The position numbers were made by a program, and so were the translations under genes. Under the pieces are notes generated by a model, which was not told where the DNA came from, ran no database searches, and saw only the letters and a program-made list of their open reading frames with translations. Positions 45,860 through 56,969 of a stretch of 64,000 bases of DNA are shown piece by piece. Each line of letters starts with the position of its first letter. The first letter of the stretch is position 1. The DNA is from Peromyscus leucopus. Lineage: Eukaryota; Chordata; Mammalia; Rodentia; Cricetidae. The DNA lies in assembly GCF_004664715.2 (NCBI RefSeq), contig NC_051073.1:61737379-61801378 (forward strand), written 5' to 3'.

Positions 45860-45875
45860 AAAAGAACCCTACTGA
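45860..45875 (+). CDS. Kalrn: Alternative terminal coding segment (kalirin-9-like end)
   Basis: A strong acceptor (about 30 nt of C/T, then TTAAG) at 45859 allows the SH3 exon to join here in place of exon 16. The joined codons read AAA AAA GAA CCC TAC TGA, giving ...GSIKKEPY and a stop. The protein would end right after SH3-2, which fits the known kalirin-9 domain layout (two GEFs, two SH3s, no Ig/FnIII/kinase). I infer the exon from the splice signal, the short tail and the downstream AATAAA, not from a remembered transcript. The alternative is plain retention of 45557-45859, which would stop directly after SIK. Confidence 0.65.
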
Positions 45876-46415
45876 AACCCTAGGTGACAAAAGACTTGCC
45901 TTCCGTTGCTACATTTGACCCACCACGGGACTCACTGGACTGGACTTCTATTTATATTGTATGAAGTTACTGATTATATATATATATATTTTTTGAATGA
46001 CACCCCAAAACAACCTTAGCACAAATGCCAGGCCTGGACAGGCCAGAGCCTGCTGCTTCTCCCAAAAGAGAGGGAATTTTTTTTCTTTTTTTTCTTTTTT
46101 TTTTTTTTGGTTGTCCATGGCAATTCCTCTGTACAGATTGTAACTTTTTATTTTTATTTCTCTCCTCCCCTGTCACTTTAATATATGTTCATGGTAATTT
46201 GTAAGATATTTCTTTTCCTTATTTTGGTTGCGGAAACCCTTCTGAACACATTCCTGTATAAAGCATTTTGCACTATTTAAAGAAACCCATATGGATGAAG
46301 TCAGGTTGTGCAATATGATGAGGAGCCACAATTTTTATCATTGTACCTGTAATGTAACTAATAATTTTAAATGTACTATTTTAAATATGTAAAATAAATT
46401 TTCACCATGAGCATG
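45876..46415 (+). other. Kalrn: Probable 3' UTR of short Kalrn transcript
   Basis: About 540 bp of AU-rich sequence after the TGA at 45873, free of SINEs, with a short (TA)n run (45976-45989) and T-runs around 46079-46108. It ends with AATAAA at 46393-46398 and a T/G-containing stretch downstream, which suits cleavage near 46410-46425. Seed-type matches to miR-130/301 (46268-46275) and miR-25/92 (46308-46315) are present. SINE-free AU-rich sequence in an otherwise SINE-rich region is what a conserved UTR would look like. Confidence 0.6.
46393..46398 (+). promoter_or_regulatory. Kalrn: Polyadenylation signal AATAAA
   Basis: A canonical hexamer in 'gtaaaataaattttc', 518 bp after the alternative stop codon and preceded by A/T-rich sequence. 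It would end the short GEF2-SH3 transcript. Confidence 0.65.
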
Positions 46416-49024
46416 TTTTAATGACGTTAAAGGCTAGTGGACCCTTCCTCCCCATCTCATTATTCTCAGACTTTTGAGTGTGAAAATGATTTTTTCCCCT
46501 TTCTTTTCTCTATTTTACGGGTTGGTTGACTAACTACACTGGCAGCTTTTTCCTGTATAAAAAGTGCCTTTGTGGCTAAATCTTGGACCCTGCCCTTTCC
46601 TCTAAACATCCCCCTCTGGGTTTTCTCTGACTTCAGCAAAGGGGAATGATACCAAGTCGATGCAATCCGGAGGGTTCCCAGCAACAGGGCGGCCTTGTGG
46701 TGCTGATGTCGACGGGTGTTAGCGTAGGGCGGTGTTAGCCTGCTTTTCTCACAGCTCCCCATGCTTCATGCTCACCCCATGGGAGGGTCCAAGGAACTAC
46801 CTTGAGAGAGGGGACAGAGCAGGGACACCAGCAGAACTGCCCTGCTTTGGCCCTCCTCTGTCAGGGACTAGAAGCTGCTGATTGTCACCTGGCCTCTCCA
46901 AGTGACCACAGAAATCAGAAGTGGCCCCCCCGCAGTGAAACAGGCCCAGGCTGTTTTAGTCTAGAGATGCGTATTTCAGGAAAAGGCCACAGAGCCCTGA
47001 CAGTAGAGGAATCTCATTGAGGTAGCTCTTAATGAGCAGGGCTCTTGTTACCCAGGCACCGGGCCACCTTCCTCCTTACCTTTGGATGTCTTGGTCACGG
47101 GGTAAAGGGACAAACAGGACAGATAGATGCACCCACTAGCCACTTGGGTTCCTTGCCAGCCAGAGTTCCACAGGGATTGGTGGCGCTGGAGATGAGCAAC
47201 TGACTGGATGTGGTGTTAGTGTTTATCAGCAGAGACCACTCACTCCTCCTTCTCTTGGGCCTGCATGGCCACGAGGAGTCAGAATTGGTGACAATGCCTA
47301 CAGGATAAATGTCCCAGAAAAACTGTGTCCACATCAGTCACTGGACTTGTGGCCAAGGGATGGAAGGTCCCCAAACCACGGTGACGTGTTCTTCTGGGAA
47401 GAAGAGTTTGAAATTGAACCTCTCCGGCCACTTGTGCTCCTGGACACTATTTTTAATGTCTTTTTTTTTTTTTTTCCTCACCAAGCACCCTGCAGAGCCC
47501 AGAGGGTGGCAATAAACAGGCATGCGCCCCAAATGTGCGCAGACATACACACAGTACTTTCCGCCCTGGAATTCTTTTCAGCAGGGACCTCCCTGCCTCC
47601 CTGATAGTCCCAGGGAAGCCAGGGACATGGATTTGGGAATAAACCATAAGAGACAAAAAAAAAGTCTGCATTCAAGAGCGATACCCTCTAGGGTCACTAT
47701 GTCCGATTCTCACTGGGGTAGAGGAGTTGGAGCCAGGTGCTCCGGGAAGTCCGGAAGAGCTGCTTCTGGTCAGGGGCCATGAGATGAGCTCTGGCCTTCG
47801 GAAGGGCCCCGCTTCCCACAACACGCAAGAACACAATTGCGGTGGTGGTTGCCTCTTCGGGTTAACTATTGAGGCTGTAAGTTAGGGGGACACATGTTCT
47901 AGAACACCTGCACTGGGTTCCTTAGACGCCTGGTGGCGGCTCTGGAGTGCTGTGGAGGAGGGAGGGACTGGCTAGTACAGTTGGAAGTCTTTCCCTCCTA
48001 AATCTCCCCCCGCCTCTCCCTTCAGGAAGGTTCTCTTCCTCAAGCCCTGTCTGCGGAGCCCCGTGTTCACAGACCGGGGAACACAGGCCACAGTCCATGC
48101 AAGAACTAATTTCATGCAAACCCTGTGACCATGACACACAGCTGCTGCTCGGGCCCCTGATGCTGCTGGGGTCTTGGTCTTTGCTGTCCTTGACTCTGAC
48201 AGAGGTGGGACGCCAGGGCTCTGCTCTGGGCCTGACTTCTATCACTAGCTGTGAAGTAGCGCCCAGACCCCAAGTGGGATCGAGGTCAGGGTGGTATCAA
48301 AGGGCGCATTGCCACTGTCAAAGCCTCGCTGGGAGCACACACTGGGCCTTGTTCCAACAGGGAAACGCTGGCACCTTTTCCTGGCTGCCAGAGCCCTGTA
48401 GTCACGAACACAGAGTGATGGGGAGGACACAGGCTGAACCCTTGCCCTCAAGTATCCAGATACGTGAGGGGTATGCATCCACTTACGAAGGCAACTTCCT
48501 CAGAAACCCTGGCAGTTCCCCAGGACTTGAGAGTGCCATGCCCCAGATACAAATAACAAAATAAGAACCTCAAAAATCATTCTGTTGGGCCTTATGTACA
48601 TAGGCGGTATTATGGCTTGTTTGTACAGAATGAAATATATTTCCTTTATCTTTCCTATTCCATACCCCTTCCATTCTCCCTGCTCCACTATGCCCTTATC
48701 AAAACACCACCCCAATCCTTGAAGACTTCATCAGATGATCAAAAATCTCCCTGGGTTTGGTGACCCGGTACCCATTTTTTTTTTCCCCAAATGCTGCACT
48801 TTACCTGGTATACCTGGTATTCAGGAAGGGTCAGAAGTTCACCCTCACTTCCAGTTGGAGGTGACGTCAGCGCCAGCCACCACAGGAGCTGGCACGGAAA
48901 GTCGGGGGCCCTGGAGCAGGCTTCACTGGAGCATCTCATCTGATAGACAATGGTGGTGAGCCCACCCACCACCTCCCTCTGCCCCATCCTGCCATTTTGA
49001 TTGGTGCATTTTTTGGTATAACAG
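46416..49024 (+). other. Kalrn: Remainder of the intron before exon 16
   Basis: Mostly single-copy sequence of average composition, with T-runs at 47460-47475 and 48777-48784. Open frames here (for example 47947-48564, 205 codons) look like chance. No interspersed repeat was recognised with confidence. The acceptor is GGTATAACAG. Confidence 0.8.
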
Positions 49025-49148
49025 GAAGTCATGTTCATGGCACACTCTACGCATGAGAAAGCGGGCGGAAGTGGAGAACACGGGTAAAAATGAAGCCACA
49101 GGGCCCCGTAAACCCAAGGATATTCTGGGCAACAAAGTCTCTGTTAAA
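49025..49148 (+). CDS. Kalrn: Kalrn exon 16 of window: linker after SH3-2
   Basis: 124 bp: one base completing Lys plus 41 codons (local residues 673-713). It reads KSCSWHTLRMRKRAEVE, NTGKNEATGPRKPKDI and LGNKVSVK. It matches the kalirin segment that links SH3-2 to the Ig domain in the longest isoform. The basic LRMRKR patch is notable. This exon commits the transcript to the long form rather than the terminal exon at 45860. The donor is AAA|gtgagt. Confidence 0.95.
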
Positions 49149-50213
49149 GTGAGTAAGGTATTCCGGAACTGGGTCCCTCTCATCTCTTCCCACCTTGAGG
49201 CATTCTCACAGGCCGTTTCGGTGGGTGGGGACTGATTACTTATTTATCTACTGCCCAGCGTGGGGACCCAAGGGGGAGTAGTTTAGCAGGATTTTGCATG
49301 CAAGATCAATTTGTTTTTTTTATTTTTTTATTTCTCCTGGCACCTTCAATTCAAGTAAGTACCTCTTGTTTCCTTTTCTTTTATGATTAAGCAGATGTTT
49401 TACCGCAAAATTATCTGCAGCATTCTCTCCTTAGAAATGCAAGATGCTTGGTCCATACTTAAACTTCTCAAAGCTACCCAACTCAGCAGCCTAGGTTTGG
49501 GAACACATTCAGATTACAGGGTTACCCCCCCAAACCCCTGACCTTGTGAAGGCAGCGGTTTGGCACTTAAGGGCCATCGTGTCCTTAGTAAAGTTTCATT
49601 TCTTTTCCCCAGAGTCCACAACATCACCTTTTTAAGCAATTCCCTTACATTCCCGCTGTGCGTGGAAAGAACAGGGAGGCACACTGGTAAAGCCCTGGTT
49701 GTTTTTTTTTTAAATTATCTGCTACTTTGAACTCACCAACCACGAGCATGGCAGACCCATCTGGAAACAGTGTGGATGTGACCTGCCTTGTTTAAGGTGA
49801 CCCCTCTGAAATGCTTTACCTTGGGGGACAGTGAAAAATCACGCACTGATTTCTGAATAGGTGCTTTGCCTTCCCAAGCAAAAGAGCTACCAAAACCTAT
49901 TCACCGTCATCCTGTTTTTGGGGAAAAGAAATTGGGAAGCCCAGCCTCGCCGAAGAGGACAGTTTAAGTCCAGCACTCATGCTTCATTCTGCCCCCCCTC
50001 CCCCCATTGCTCCTTGTGGTGTGATAAGCAGGTGTCCACCGTCCCTGCGGAAGCATGCTGCTGCCATGACGACCCACACGCCACCCGAAACGTCCCCGGT
50101 TGTTTCTCTGCCCGGTTTCCCATACCCATGCTTCCGTGACATTCTTCTTCTAGCCGGACTACCGCGTTCTAACTGTGTTCTCTTTCTCCCCCCACTTCAT
50201 GCTGCCAACCAAG
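49149..50213 (+). other. Kalrn: Kalrn intron after window exon 16
   Basis: 1065 bp, free of recognisable SINEs, with short T-runs near 49313-49330 and 49701-49709 and a C-rich patch at 49990-50005. The acceptor is GCTGCCAACCAAG, weaker in pyrimidines right at the AG than its neighbours, although a long C/T tract lies 20-40 bp upstream. Confidence 0.85.
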
Positions 50214-50273
50214 GAGACGAACAGCTCTGAGGAGTCAGAATGTGATGATCTTGACCCTAATACTAGTATGGAG
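50214..50273 (+). CDS. Kalrn: Kalrn exon 17 of window: acidic linker
   Basis: 60 bp, phase 0/0, 20 codons (local residues 714-733), reading ETNSSEESECDDLDPNTS then ME. The acidic SSEESECDDLD stretch is a typical casein-kinase-2-like site cluster (inference). In full-length kalirin this is followed by ILNPNFIQ and the Ig domain, which are not in the window. The donor GAG|gtagaa departs from consensus at +4 to +6. Read-through gives VEAAMLSYFLQ and a TGA at 50307, a possible alternative end. Confidence 0.93.
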
Positions 50274-51219
50274 GTAGAAGCAGCTATGTTGTCCTATTTC
50301 CTACAATGATTGCCTTGTCCACTGTGTTCTGTAACAGGGACCTTGCTCAGGTCCAGGATGGATCATGCTCCTGTAATGTCAGGAGAATCGCAGGGTATCC
50401 CATCCAAACTAAAGCAAAGCAAAAACTAAATTCACCTCTGTGTGGGTAGGAAACTCTACTTTGGTCTCTTTTTAAAAACCAAACCTTGTGCTTCTCTTGA
50501 AAACTTGCCTAATATTTCCTTCCTGAGAAGCTTTGGCTTTATGTAGAAAATGCCCAGCTTTATTATCTGAAACAAGAAAACAGCCGTCACTGATAGTTGG
50601 TTCACAGCTGAAGGGTAAGAGGCACTGGGTGGTTTGGTTTGGTTGTTTTTCTCTTTGTGGGTTCCTCTATTTTCTTTCCTCCTCCCCTGTTCCCTTTCCT
50701 CTTCCTCTTGATCTGCTGGGCTCTAGTCCTTCAGTGCTCTATGGTTTTTCTGCGTGACCCGGCTCCTAGCTACTCTGTGCTCCTGGTTAAGAACAAAGCA
50801 AGAAAGGATTAGCTCTAAGGCATTCCTTTGCCCAGGGCCCAGGGCCAGTGGCTATGGCTACCAAGTGAAGAGCCCACATAACACCTCCCTCCTGGAGCCT
50901 TGATCTAGAGGCAGGGAGGAGCACACGGCAGAGCTTTCCCATGCCCCGGGTTTGCATGTGTATGGGGGTTGGAACGGCACCCTGCCATCTTGAACGTCCA
51001 TCGCCAAGCCTCTAATTCTAGAAACCTGGCCCCTCCATGGTTTCCACACAAACTCACAAACCCTGGAAGAATCGGAGCAAACGTGAGCTAGCTTGCCTTA
51101 GCATTTCAGAGTAGATTGACATGTCTGTTTCCAAAAGACATTTTGGAATGTCATTTAGATGGGATCTGTATCCCCTCCCTAGCACTAGCTTGAAAATGAC
51201 AGATTTCCTCTAATGCAAA

Positions 51220-51560
51220 ATAATTTCTAAATGTATTTTTGACAATCTCATACGTGTATATAGTATATTTCTATCACATCTATCCCCATTACTCTTAGCC
51301 CCCTCCCACTCCCTCTGAACCCCTCCTTCCCAGTAAGTCGCCTTCCCATGTTCACAGTTGTTTTATTCTTAAATACCCACTGAGTTTAGTTAGAGCTCCT
51401 CGGACGAGCATGGGTGCAGGGTTATTTACTGGAGCATGGGCAACTTATCTATCAGTGACTACCCCCTTGAAGAAAAAGGGCAACCCCACCCCCACCCCAG
51501 CAATGACAAGAACTCCTCAGGAGTAGGGCCTTATGTGTCCCCACCTCCCGCTGCCCGATG
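51220..51560 (-). mobile_element. Rodent L1 3' UTR fragment
   Basis: Reverse-strand L1 3' pattern: 'tacgtgtatatagtatatt', 'cccctcccactccctctg', 'gcatgggcaacttatctatc' and 'aactcctcaggagtaggg'. Confidence 0.65.
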
Positions 51561-51964
51561 TAATGTTGTCAGGCCCAGTCTTGAGCAGATAACCACAGCG
51601 ACAGCCATTTGGAGTCCTCCACAGCCTCCAGATCTTACAAACATGGCTACAAATGTAAATATTTAGAAGGCATGTGACATGTCCATTTAGCGTAACAACA
51701 GTAGTAGGTTCCCCCCCCAAACCCTTTCTTATATATATGGAGCCCTAAACTTTTCACCTACCGAGGTAGATTATTATTATTATTACTATTTGGCATAGTC
51801 CCTAAGAAGCCCACCACCATATTATGAAAGCAACTAAAAACCCCAAGGGAGACGGTGCAGCCTAAGAGGGGGTGAATCAGCTGTGGGAGAAGCCAGCGGA
51901 GTTGAACTGAGCTGGGAGGCTGGTGGTTGAAAGTGGGAACTCTGCCAGAATAAAACTGCCCTGT

Positions 51965-52040
51965 GGGTGTGGGTTCTGCCACAGAGCCACGTCTGGCGGG
52001 TGTGGGTTCTGCCACAGAGCCACGTCTGGCAGGTGTGGGT
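51965..52040 (+). repeat. 33-bp tandem repeat
   Basis: Two perfect copies of a unit with 'ggttctgccacagagccacg' plus a partial third. Confidence 0.9.
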
Positions 52041-52158
52041 CAGTAAAGCACTCTGATGTGGGAGGAAGTGGTGACTGCATTCTTACCTTAAATGTGTCTT
52101 AGAGATGAGGGAGCTGGGGAGGGTCCTGACCCTGCTTTCCTTGCATTTCCTAAGACAG

Positions 52159-52206
52159 GCACCTGCATGCATGGCTCCCACACCTGCATGCATGGCTCCC
52201 ACACCT
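52159..52206 (+). repeat. 21-bp tandem repeat
   Basis: Two copies and part of a third of a unit containing 'cctgcatgcatggctccc'. Confidence 0.85.
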
Positions 52207-52453
52207 GTCAGTGTTTAGATACAGGTGGCACGTTATCACCGTGCCTAGATGTTGCCGGCATGTCCTGAAGGAGTCAGCTGCATGCAGAGGAAGGCCAGAC
52301 AGGGGGAGGGGAGGAGCCAGGTATCTGTGTTCCAGAATGGCATTCCCACCCTGTGAAAGAAGAGGTGGATACAGAGGGATGTGCCAGTGGTCATTCACTG
52401 AGAAAGTTAATTGGTCTAGTCAGATGCTCCGTACTACACTTACATAAGAAGGA

Positions 52454-52454
<1 letters not shown>

Positions 52455-52507
<53 letters not shown>
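52455..52507. repeat. (CA)n microsatellite
   Basis: About 26 uninterrupted CA units. Confidence 0.95.
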
Positions 52508-52509
<2 letters not shown>

Positions 52510-52630
52510 TAGCCCTGCTTGCAAGTTGAACCCCTTTTTTAGGTTCCTGATATTCAAAGCTGGGTATCCTCTTAGTGAACCGAGTGACATCGGTCCCTGG
52601 GAGGTGCTACTGGCTACCCAAGGCTATTCT

Positions 52631-52801
52631 TTTTTTTGTTTTTGTTTTTGTTTTGTTTTTTTTTTCTGAGACAGGGTTTCTCTGTGTAGCTTTGCACCTT
52701 TCCTGGAACTCACTCTGTAGCCCAGGCTGGCCTCGAACTCACAGAGATCCACCTGCCTCTGCTTCCCAAGTACTGGGATTAAAGGCGTGCGCCACCCGGC
52801 C
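52631..52801 (-). mobile_element. B1 SINE, cricetid-like variant
   Basis: Reverse-strand B1 with 'gtgtagctttgcacctttcc', 'cccaggctggcctcgaac' and 'attaaaggcgtgcgccacc', preceded by a TTTTTG tail. Confidence 0.92.
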
Positions 52802-52857
52802 CAAGGCTATTGCTGGCAGAAGAAAGCCCCAAAGCGTGCTACTTACATGAACAGAAA

Positions 52858-52983
52858 GGTTTTTTTTTTTTTAATTTTTTTAATCTTTTTTTTAATTTAT
52901 TTATTTTCAGAGCTGAGGACCGAACCCAGGGCCTTGCACTTGCTAGGCAAGCGCTCTACCACTGAGCTAAATCCCCAACCCCC
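52858..52983 (-). mobile_element. ID SINE
   Basis: Reverse-strand ID: T-rich tail, 'gaccgaacccagggccttg', 'ctaccactgagctaaatcc', 'ccaaccccc'. Confidence 0.92.
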
Positions 52984-53923
52984 AGAAAGTTTTTAAATAC
53001 ATTAACTGAGGTGCAAAGCTGCCTCTAGACAGACAGCTCAGCTAGCCCAAACCTCAAGGGGGGTTGGAAGCTGTGAACGCGCTGGCTGCTCCAACGTGTC
53101 CAAGGCAGCTGCCCCACAGCCCTTGCCCCTTGTCCGTGTGTCCAAGTGTCCATGCGCTTTCTGAATGTGTCATCCTGATGGGAGCTTAGCCACTTCAGAT
53201 ACAAAGAGCAAGTAGGATCTGGAACCTCAAGCCGCTCAGCATGAGGGATAGGAAAATGGAACTTTATGGCAGCAAAGAAAATGGCTAGAAGTGCGTGCTA
53301 AAGACCAGTTGAAATCCGGGTGGCGGCGCCTCCTCCAAAGGGCCTCTTGCTGCTAAGGTGATAGTTAGGGGTCTGTTTCCAAAGTCCCCCAGGCCCAGCC
53401 TCACCTTGTCCTTTGGAAGTGTGTTCTAGCCTCAGTGAGCTGAACAGTAGCTCCCTCTAGTCTATACTCAGCCTCCGTGCCTGGGACCCCAAAACCTGGC
53501 ACTGTGCACCCAGGTGCTTGCTCCATGCCTGGTCTCCCAATGTGAAGTCCTGCCCTGCTGGCTGAGCATCCTTGACCTGACGGACAGCAGCATGTTCATC
53601 CCGGAGCACACTGTGAACAGACTCATCTGCCTCCATGGGAATGACGTCACCAAAGCATCTTCTCCCTTCTCTCAACAGGGGACTGTTTTCCTTTAAGGGA
53701 CAGTTTCCTGGGGTCGTTACACCAGCTGCATCCTATCCAAGCATATATTTGTCTGGCCACCGTACTTTAAGAAGACATAGGCTGTCCTTGAAAGCAGTTT
53801 AAGAGGAGAATAAGGCACACTGAATCCTCGGATTTAACTGGCCACTTACATTAAGGGAAGCTGTTGGCACTACTATTCCAAGTCTTTCCTTTCCTTCCCC
53901 TGTCAACCAATGCTTGTGGATAG

Positions 53924-53924
<1 letters not shown>

Positions 53925-53973
<49 letters not shown>
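53925..53973. repeat. (CA)n microsatellite
   Basis: About 24 uninterrupted CA units. Confidence 0.95.
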
Positions 53974-53974
<1 letters not shown>

Positions 53975-54240
53975 GCTCCCAGCACTGCAGGCTATACCAC
54001 CGGCCACAGCAAGACTGGCACAAGGTCCCTTCATTGCCCTCTCAGCCTGGCCATCTCTCCATCTGTCACCACACCACATGGGGAACTGCCTTAAAAATGA
54101 ATGCCTGTAGTTCAGCATTCCCTTGCACTCTTGGGGGAAGGGGGTGAAGAGGACATTATATGTGCAAGAAATTTACATGCAAAAAAAAACCGCCAAATGA
54201 AGGTAAAAATGAAACACTAGGGTCTCTTGAGAACAGCTCT

Positions 54241-54325
54241 GTCCTCCCTCTCTCTCCCTCCCTCCCCCCCCCTCTCTCTCACACACACACACATACACAC
54301 ACACACACACATACACACACACACA
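54241..54325. repeat. Compound (TC)n/(C)n/(CA)n repeat
   Basis: A TC- and C-rich block is followed by CA units with two CATA interruptions. Confidence 0.95.
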
Positions 54326-55302
54326 GCTTAGACTGATGATGGCCATTTCTAGGCTTAGAGCCATCTGGCTGCCTGCCAGCTTCCTCAGTCCCATGACCAC
54401 CCCGATCTCTACAAGTGACACTTCAGACTAGAGCCAGGGCCCAAGTATCCAGGCCCAGCACCTGCCCCTAGCCAGGGCCTGTGTCTAATAAATCCTTTCT
54501 GGTCAGGGTTAGATTTCCCTTAGGACTCACAGTCCATGCCAGGAGGTCCCCACATCCATATCACCTCTGGAAAGCTGGGGAGGTCATTCCTGGGTTTTCA
54601 CAGCTGCTCAACCTCACATTGCCCCCTGCCTGAATCACTCAATGGGGGTGAAAAGTCTGAACCCATTTCCAGACTTGGGCCTTTATCTCCAAGGATCAGA
54701 ATTCTCAGCCCAGCTCTTACGTCAAACCAAATTAATTACACGCATTTTAATTTCTTTAATAAAGCTCCATGGCCCTCTTAGCAGAGGTCAGTCCATCAGA
54801 GTGAGAAGTCGCCATTCCAAAAGGACTCCCCCACCCCAGCCACTGCAGACTTCGGCCTCTTTCAGCTGCCAGTTGCCAGCTCTGGAGCTTAGGGAGCTAA
54901 TAAGTGCCCTCAGCACTGTGGAGAAGGGTCCTGGAGGTGCCAAACCAAGACGCCTGAAAAAAAAAAGGAAGTTAACAGGGGAGGCTATTTCTAATCAAGG
55001 TAAAAATAGCATTTTCAGTGGAGCTTTGCGAAGCTGGAGCGAGCCTGTGCTTTTGTTGACTCCTCGTACCACTTCGCAACGGCTGTGACCTAAATCAGCA
55101 TCCTTACCATTCCAAGTGTGGAGTTCCGTGATGGGAAATGCCTGCGCCATGTTGTGCGGCCATCCCCGCCCTTCATGCCTGGAACGTTGCCAAAATCTCG
55201 GACATGCTGTGTGCCCACCACACAGCAGCTCCCCTCTCGCCTCCCATCTCCCTGGCTCTTGGACTTTTTAAAACAGGAAGTTGAGGTACAGAAAGTTTAA
55301 CT

Positions 55303-55535
55303 TGGGGCTGCAGAGATGGCTCGGCTCTCGAGGGCACTTGTTGCCCATCCAGAGGACCTGGGTTTGATTCCCAGCACCCACACGGCGGCTTGCCGCCATC
55401 CATCACTCCAGTTCCAGGGGATCTGATGCCCTCTTCTGACCTCTGTGGGCACCAGGCATGCATGTGGCACACACACAGAGACAGACAGACAGACATGCAT
55501 GCAGGCAAACATGCACACCCATAAAATAATTTTTA
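55303..55535 (+). mobile_element. B2-type SINE (old)
   Basis: Contains 'ggggctgcagagatggctc', 'gtttgattcccagcaccc', 'gatgccctcttctgacctc' and an 'aaaataat' end. Confidence 0.88.
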
Positions 55536-55567
55536 AGCTGTAATTTTCAGCTCAAAAAAATAGAAGC

Positions 55568-55880
55568 TAGGACTAGGGGTCTGGCTCAGTCAGGAAAGTG
55601 CTATGCACACATGAGGACCTAAGTTTTGATCCCCCTGCATCACATAAAAAAGTGGGCACAGTGGCATCCACCAGTAACCCCAGAGCTGAGGAGACAGACA
55701 AGAAGATCTCTGGGTTTGCTGGGCAACCAGTCCAGCTGAATCAGTGGGCTCTCAGTTCCACGAGAGACCCCACATCAAAAATAAGTGGATAATAATTGAG
55801 GAAGGCCCGCAGTGTTGACCTCTGACCTCCACATACACATACACACAGGTGCATGCTCGTGAACATGTATGTATGTATAC
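55568..55880 (+). mobile_element. Old B4/B1-type composite SINE
   Basis: A tRNA-like head ('aggggtctggctcagtcag', 'gttttgatccccctgc') is followed by a B1-like stretch ('gggcacagtggcatccacc') and a 'cctctgacctccacatac' end. Confidence 0.55.
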
Positions 55881-56507
55881 ACTTGCACACTGATTTAAAA
55901 AGAAGATGCCCTGAGGCGGTTGCTCGGTTTCCCTGACCATTATCCCCACCCCCCCATCACACACCAGCCTGTGGCAGCTTAGAATACACCCTTTCCGGGC
56001 TGGTTTTCATCTAAAGCACAGGTCCTGGGGGCCGAGAAGGCCTGTCTTCCACTGCCAGGCGCCCTGTGTGAGTGTGCGGTTCTGTCTGGCTCACCCAGTG
56101 GATTATCCTTTGCCCCGGTCCTGGCTTCCCAGAGCTGAACGATGACGGAAACAGAAGCCACTCAAAGGAATGGGACTAAACCAGAGTCAGAAAAACCTGG
56201 CCTCTGGATACCAGCAACTGTGGCCTTGGCCCAGTGAGCTTCCTGAGCTCTGGGTTTCTCTGCAGGCAGCTCACACTCCCCAGTGTGCGGGCCTTTAGAT
56301 CCTGAACACCACATAGATCTAAGGGGGAAATGTCAGGGGACTGGACCACATCTGCCTCCCAAAGCACCGAGACCATGACAGGACAAAGCGGAAGAAAATG
56401 CTGTCTGCTGTTGAGTGGTGGCAGGGATAACAACTGAAGTGACCACTCAGTCCTGGGAACAGGGTGAGTGCTCAGAGCTGGCACACACAACCCCCCAACC
56501 CCACAAA

Positions 56508-56531
56508 ACACACACACACACACACACACAA
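56508..56531. repeat. (CA)n microsatellite, short
   Basis: About 12 CA units. Confidence 0.93.
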
Positions 56532-56955
56532 TTCTGGGTCCCAGCTGCCCCAGCCTCGAAGAACTAGCCTGTTTGCTCCTGCCTAAGACTTTCTGGCATC
56601 CTCGTCTCAGATTCAGGGCTGCAGAATAACCTGGCCACACAGATGAAACGTCTACACCCTAGACGGGCGACTGACCCCTGGCATCGCCAGTACCTTTCCA
56701 CTGAAGCCTGTTTTTGTATTTTAATAACAGAATCAATGAAAAGAACTCTTTAAAGAGGAAGAAAGTGGAGTGCCCCATTCCTCTCCTTTTGACAAAACAT
56801 TTGCTTTGTAATGGATCTGATGGATTTGGCAGCCAGACACGCTCCTCCTGCCCAGATTTGTCCTGATTCCCTATAAGGACTGATGGATGTTTGCCACTGA
56901 AGAAGGGACCTTAGCTGAGGCCAGTCAGCCCTCCATCTTGTGCTCCGTCTGACCA

Positions 56956-56969
56956 TCAGCAGAGGGCAC
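56956..56969 (+). promoter_or_regulatory. CTCF-like motif, + orientation
   Basis: TCAGCAGAGGGCAC matches 13 of 14 positions of the CTCF core (CCASYAGRKGGCRS). Occupancy cannot be judged from sequence alone. Confidence 0.4.

Larger units (their letters stand above)
10294..50273 (+). other. Kalrn: Kalrn gene, partial (GEF2-SH3 section, 17 exons)
   Basis: This is the transcribed section of kalirin contained in the window. Kalirin is a large Trio-family RhoGEF of neurons and endocrine cells; family knowledge says GEF1 acts mainly on Rac1/RhoG and GEF2 on RhoA. Seventeen exons join in phase with no stop to encode DH2, PH2, a Pro-rich linker, SH3-2 and the start of the next linker. The paralogue Trio was excluded because DH2 reads FVLNELVQTEKDYVKDLG and [10 protein letters not shown], and the segment after PH2 lacks Trio's long Gly/Ser tract. 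The gene continues on both sides: the first exon needs one upstream base, and the last ends in phase 0 with the Ig, FnIII and kinase exons still missing. Confidence 0.96.

Noticed and set aside
45976..45989. Short (TA)n run in the 3' UTR as a TATA-type promoter
   Set aside because: It is inside a transcribed AU-rich UTR with no downstream first-exon structure.
47947..48564. A 205-codon open frame, the longest in the window
   Set aside because: It lies in an intron with open frames on both strands in the same place, has no recognisable domain and does not join the kalirin frame.
10294..50273. Trio rather than kalirin as the gene
   Set aside because: DH2, PH2 and linker residues agree with kalirin, and the Gly/Ser-rich run of Trio is missing.
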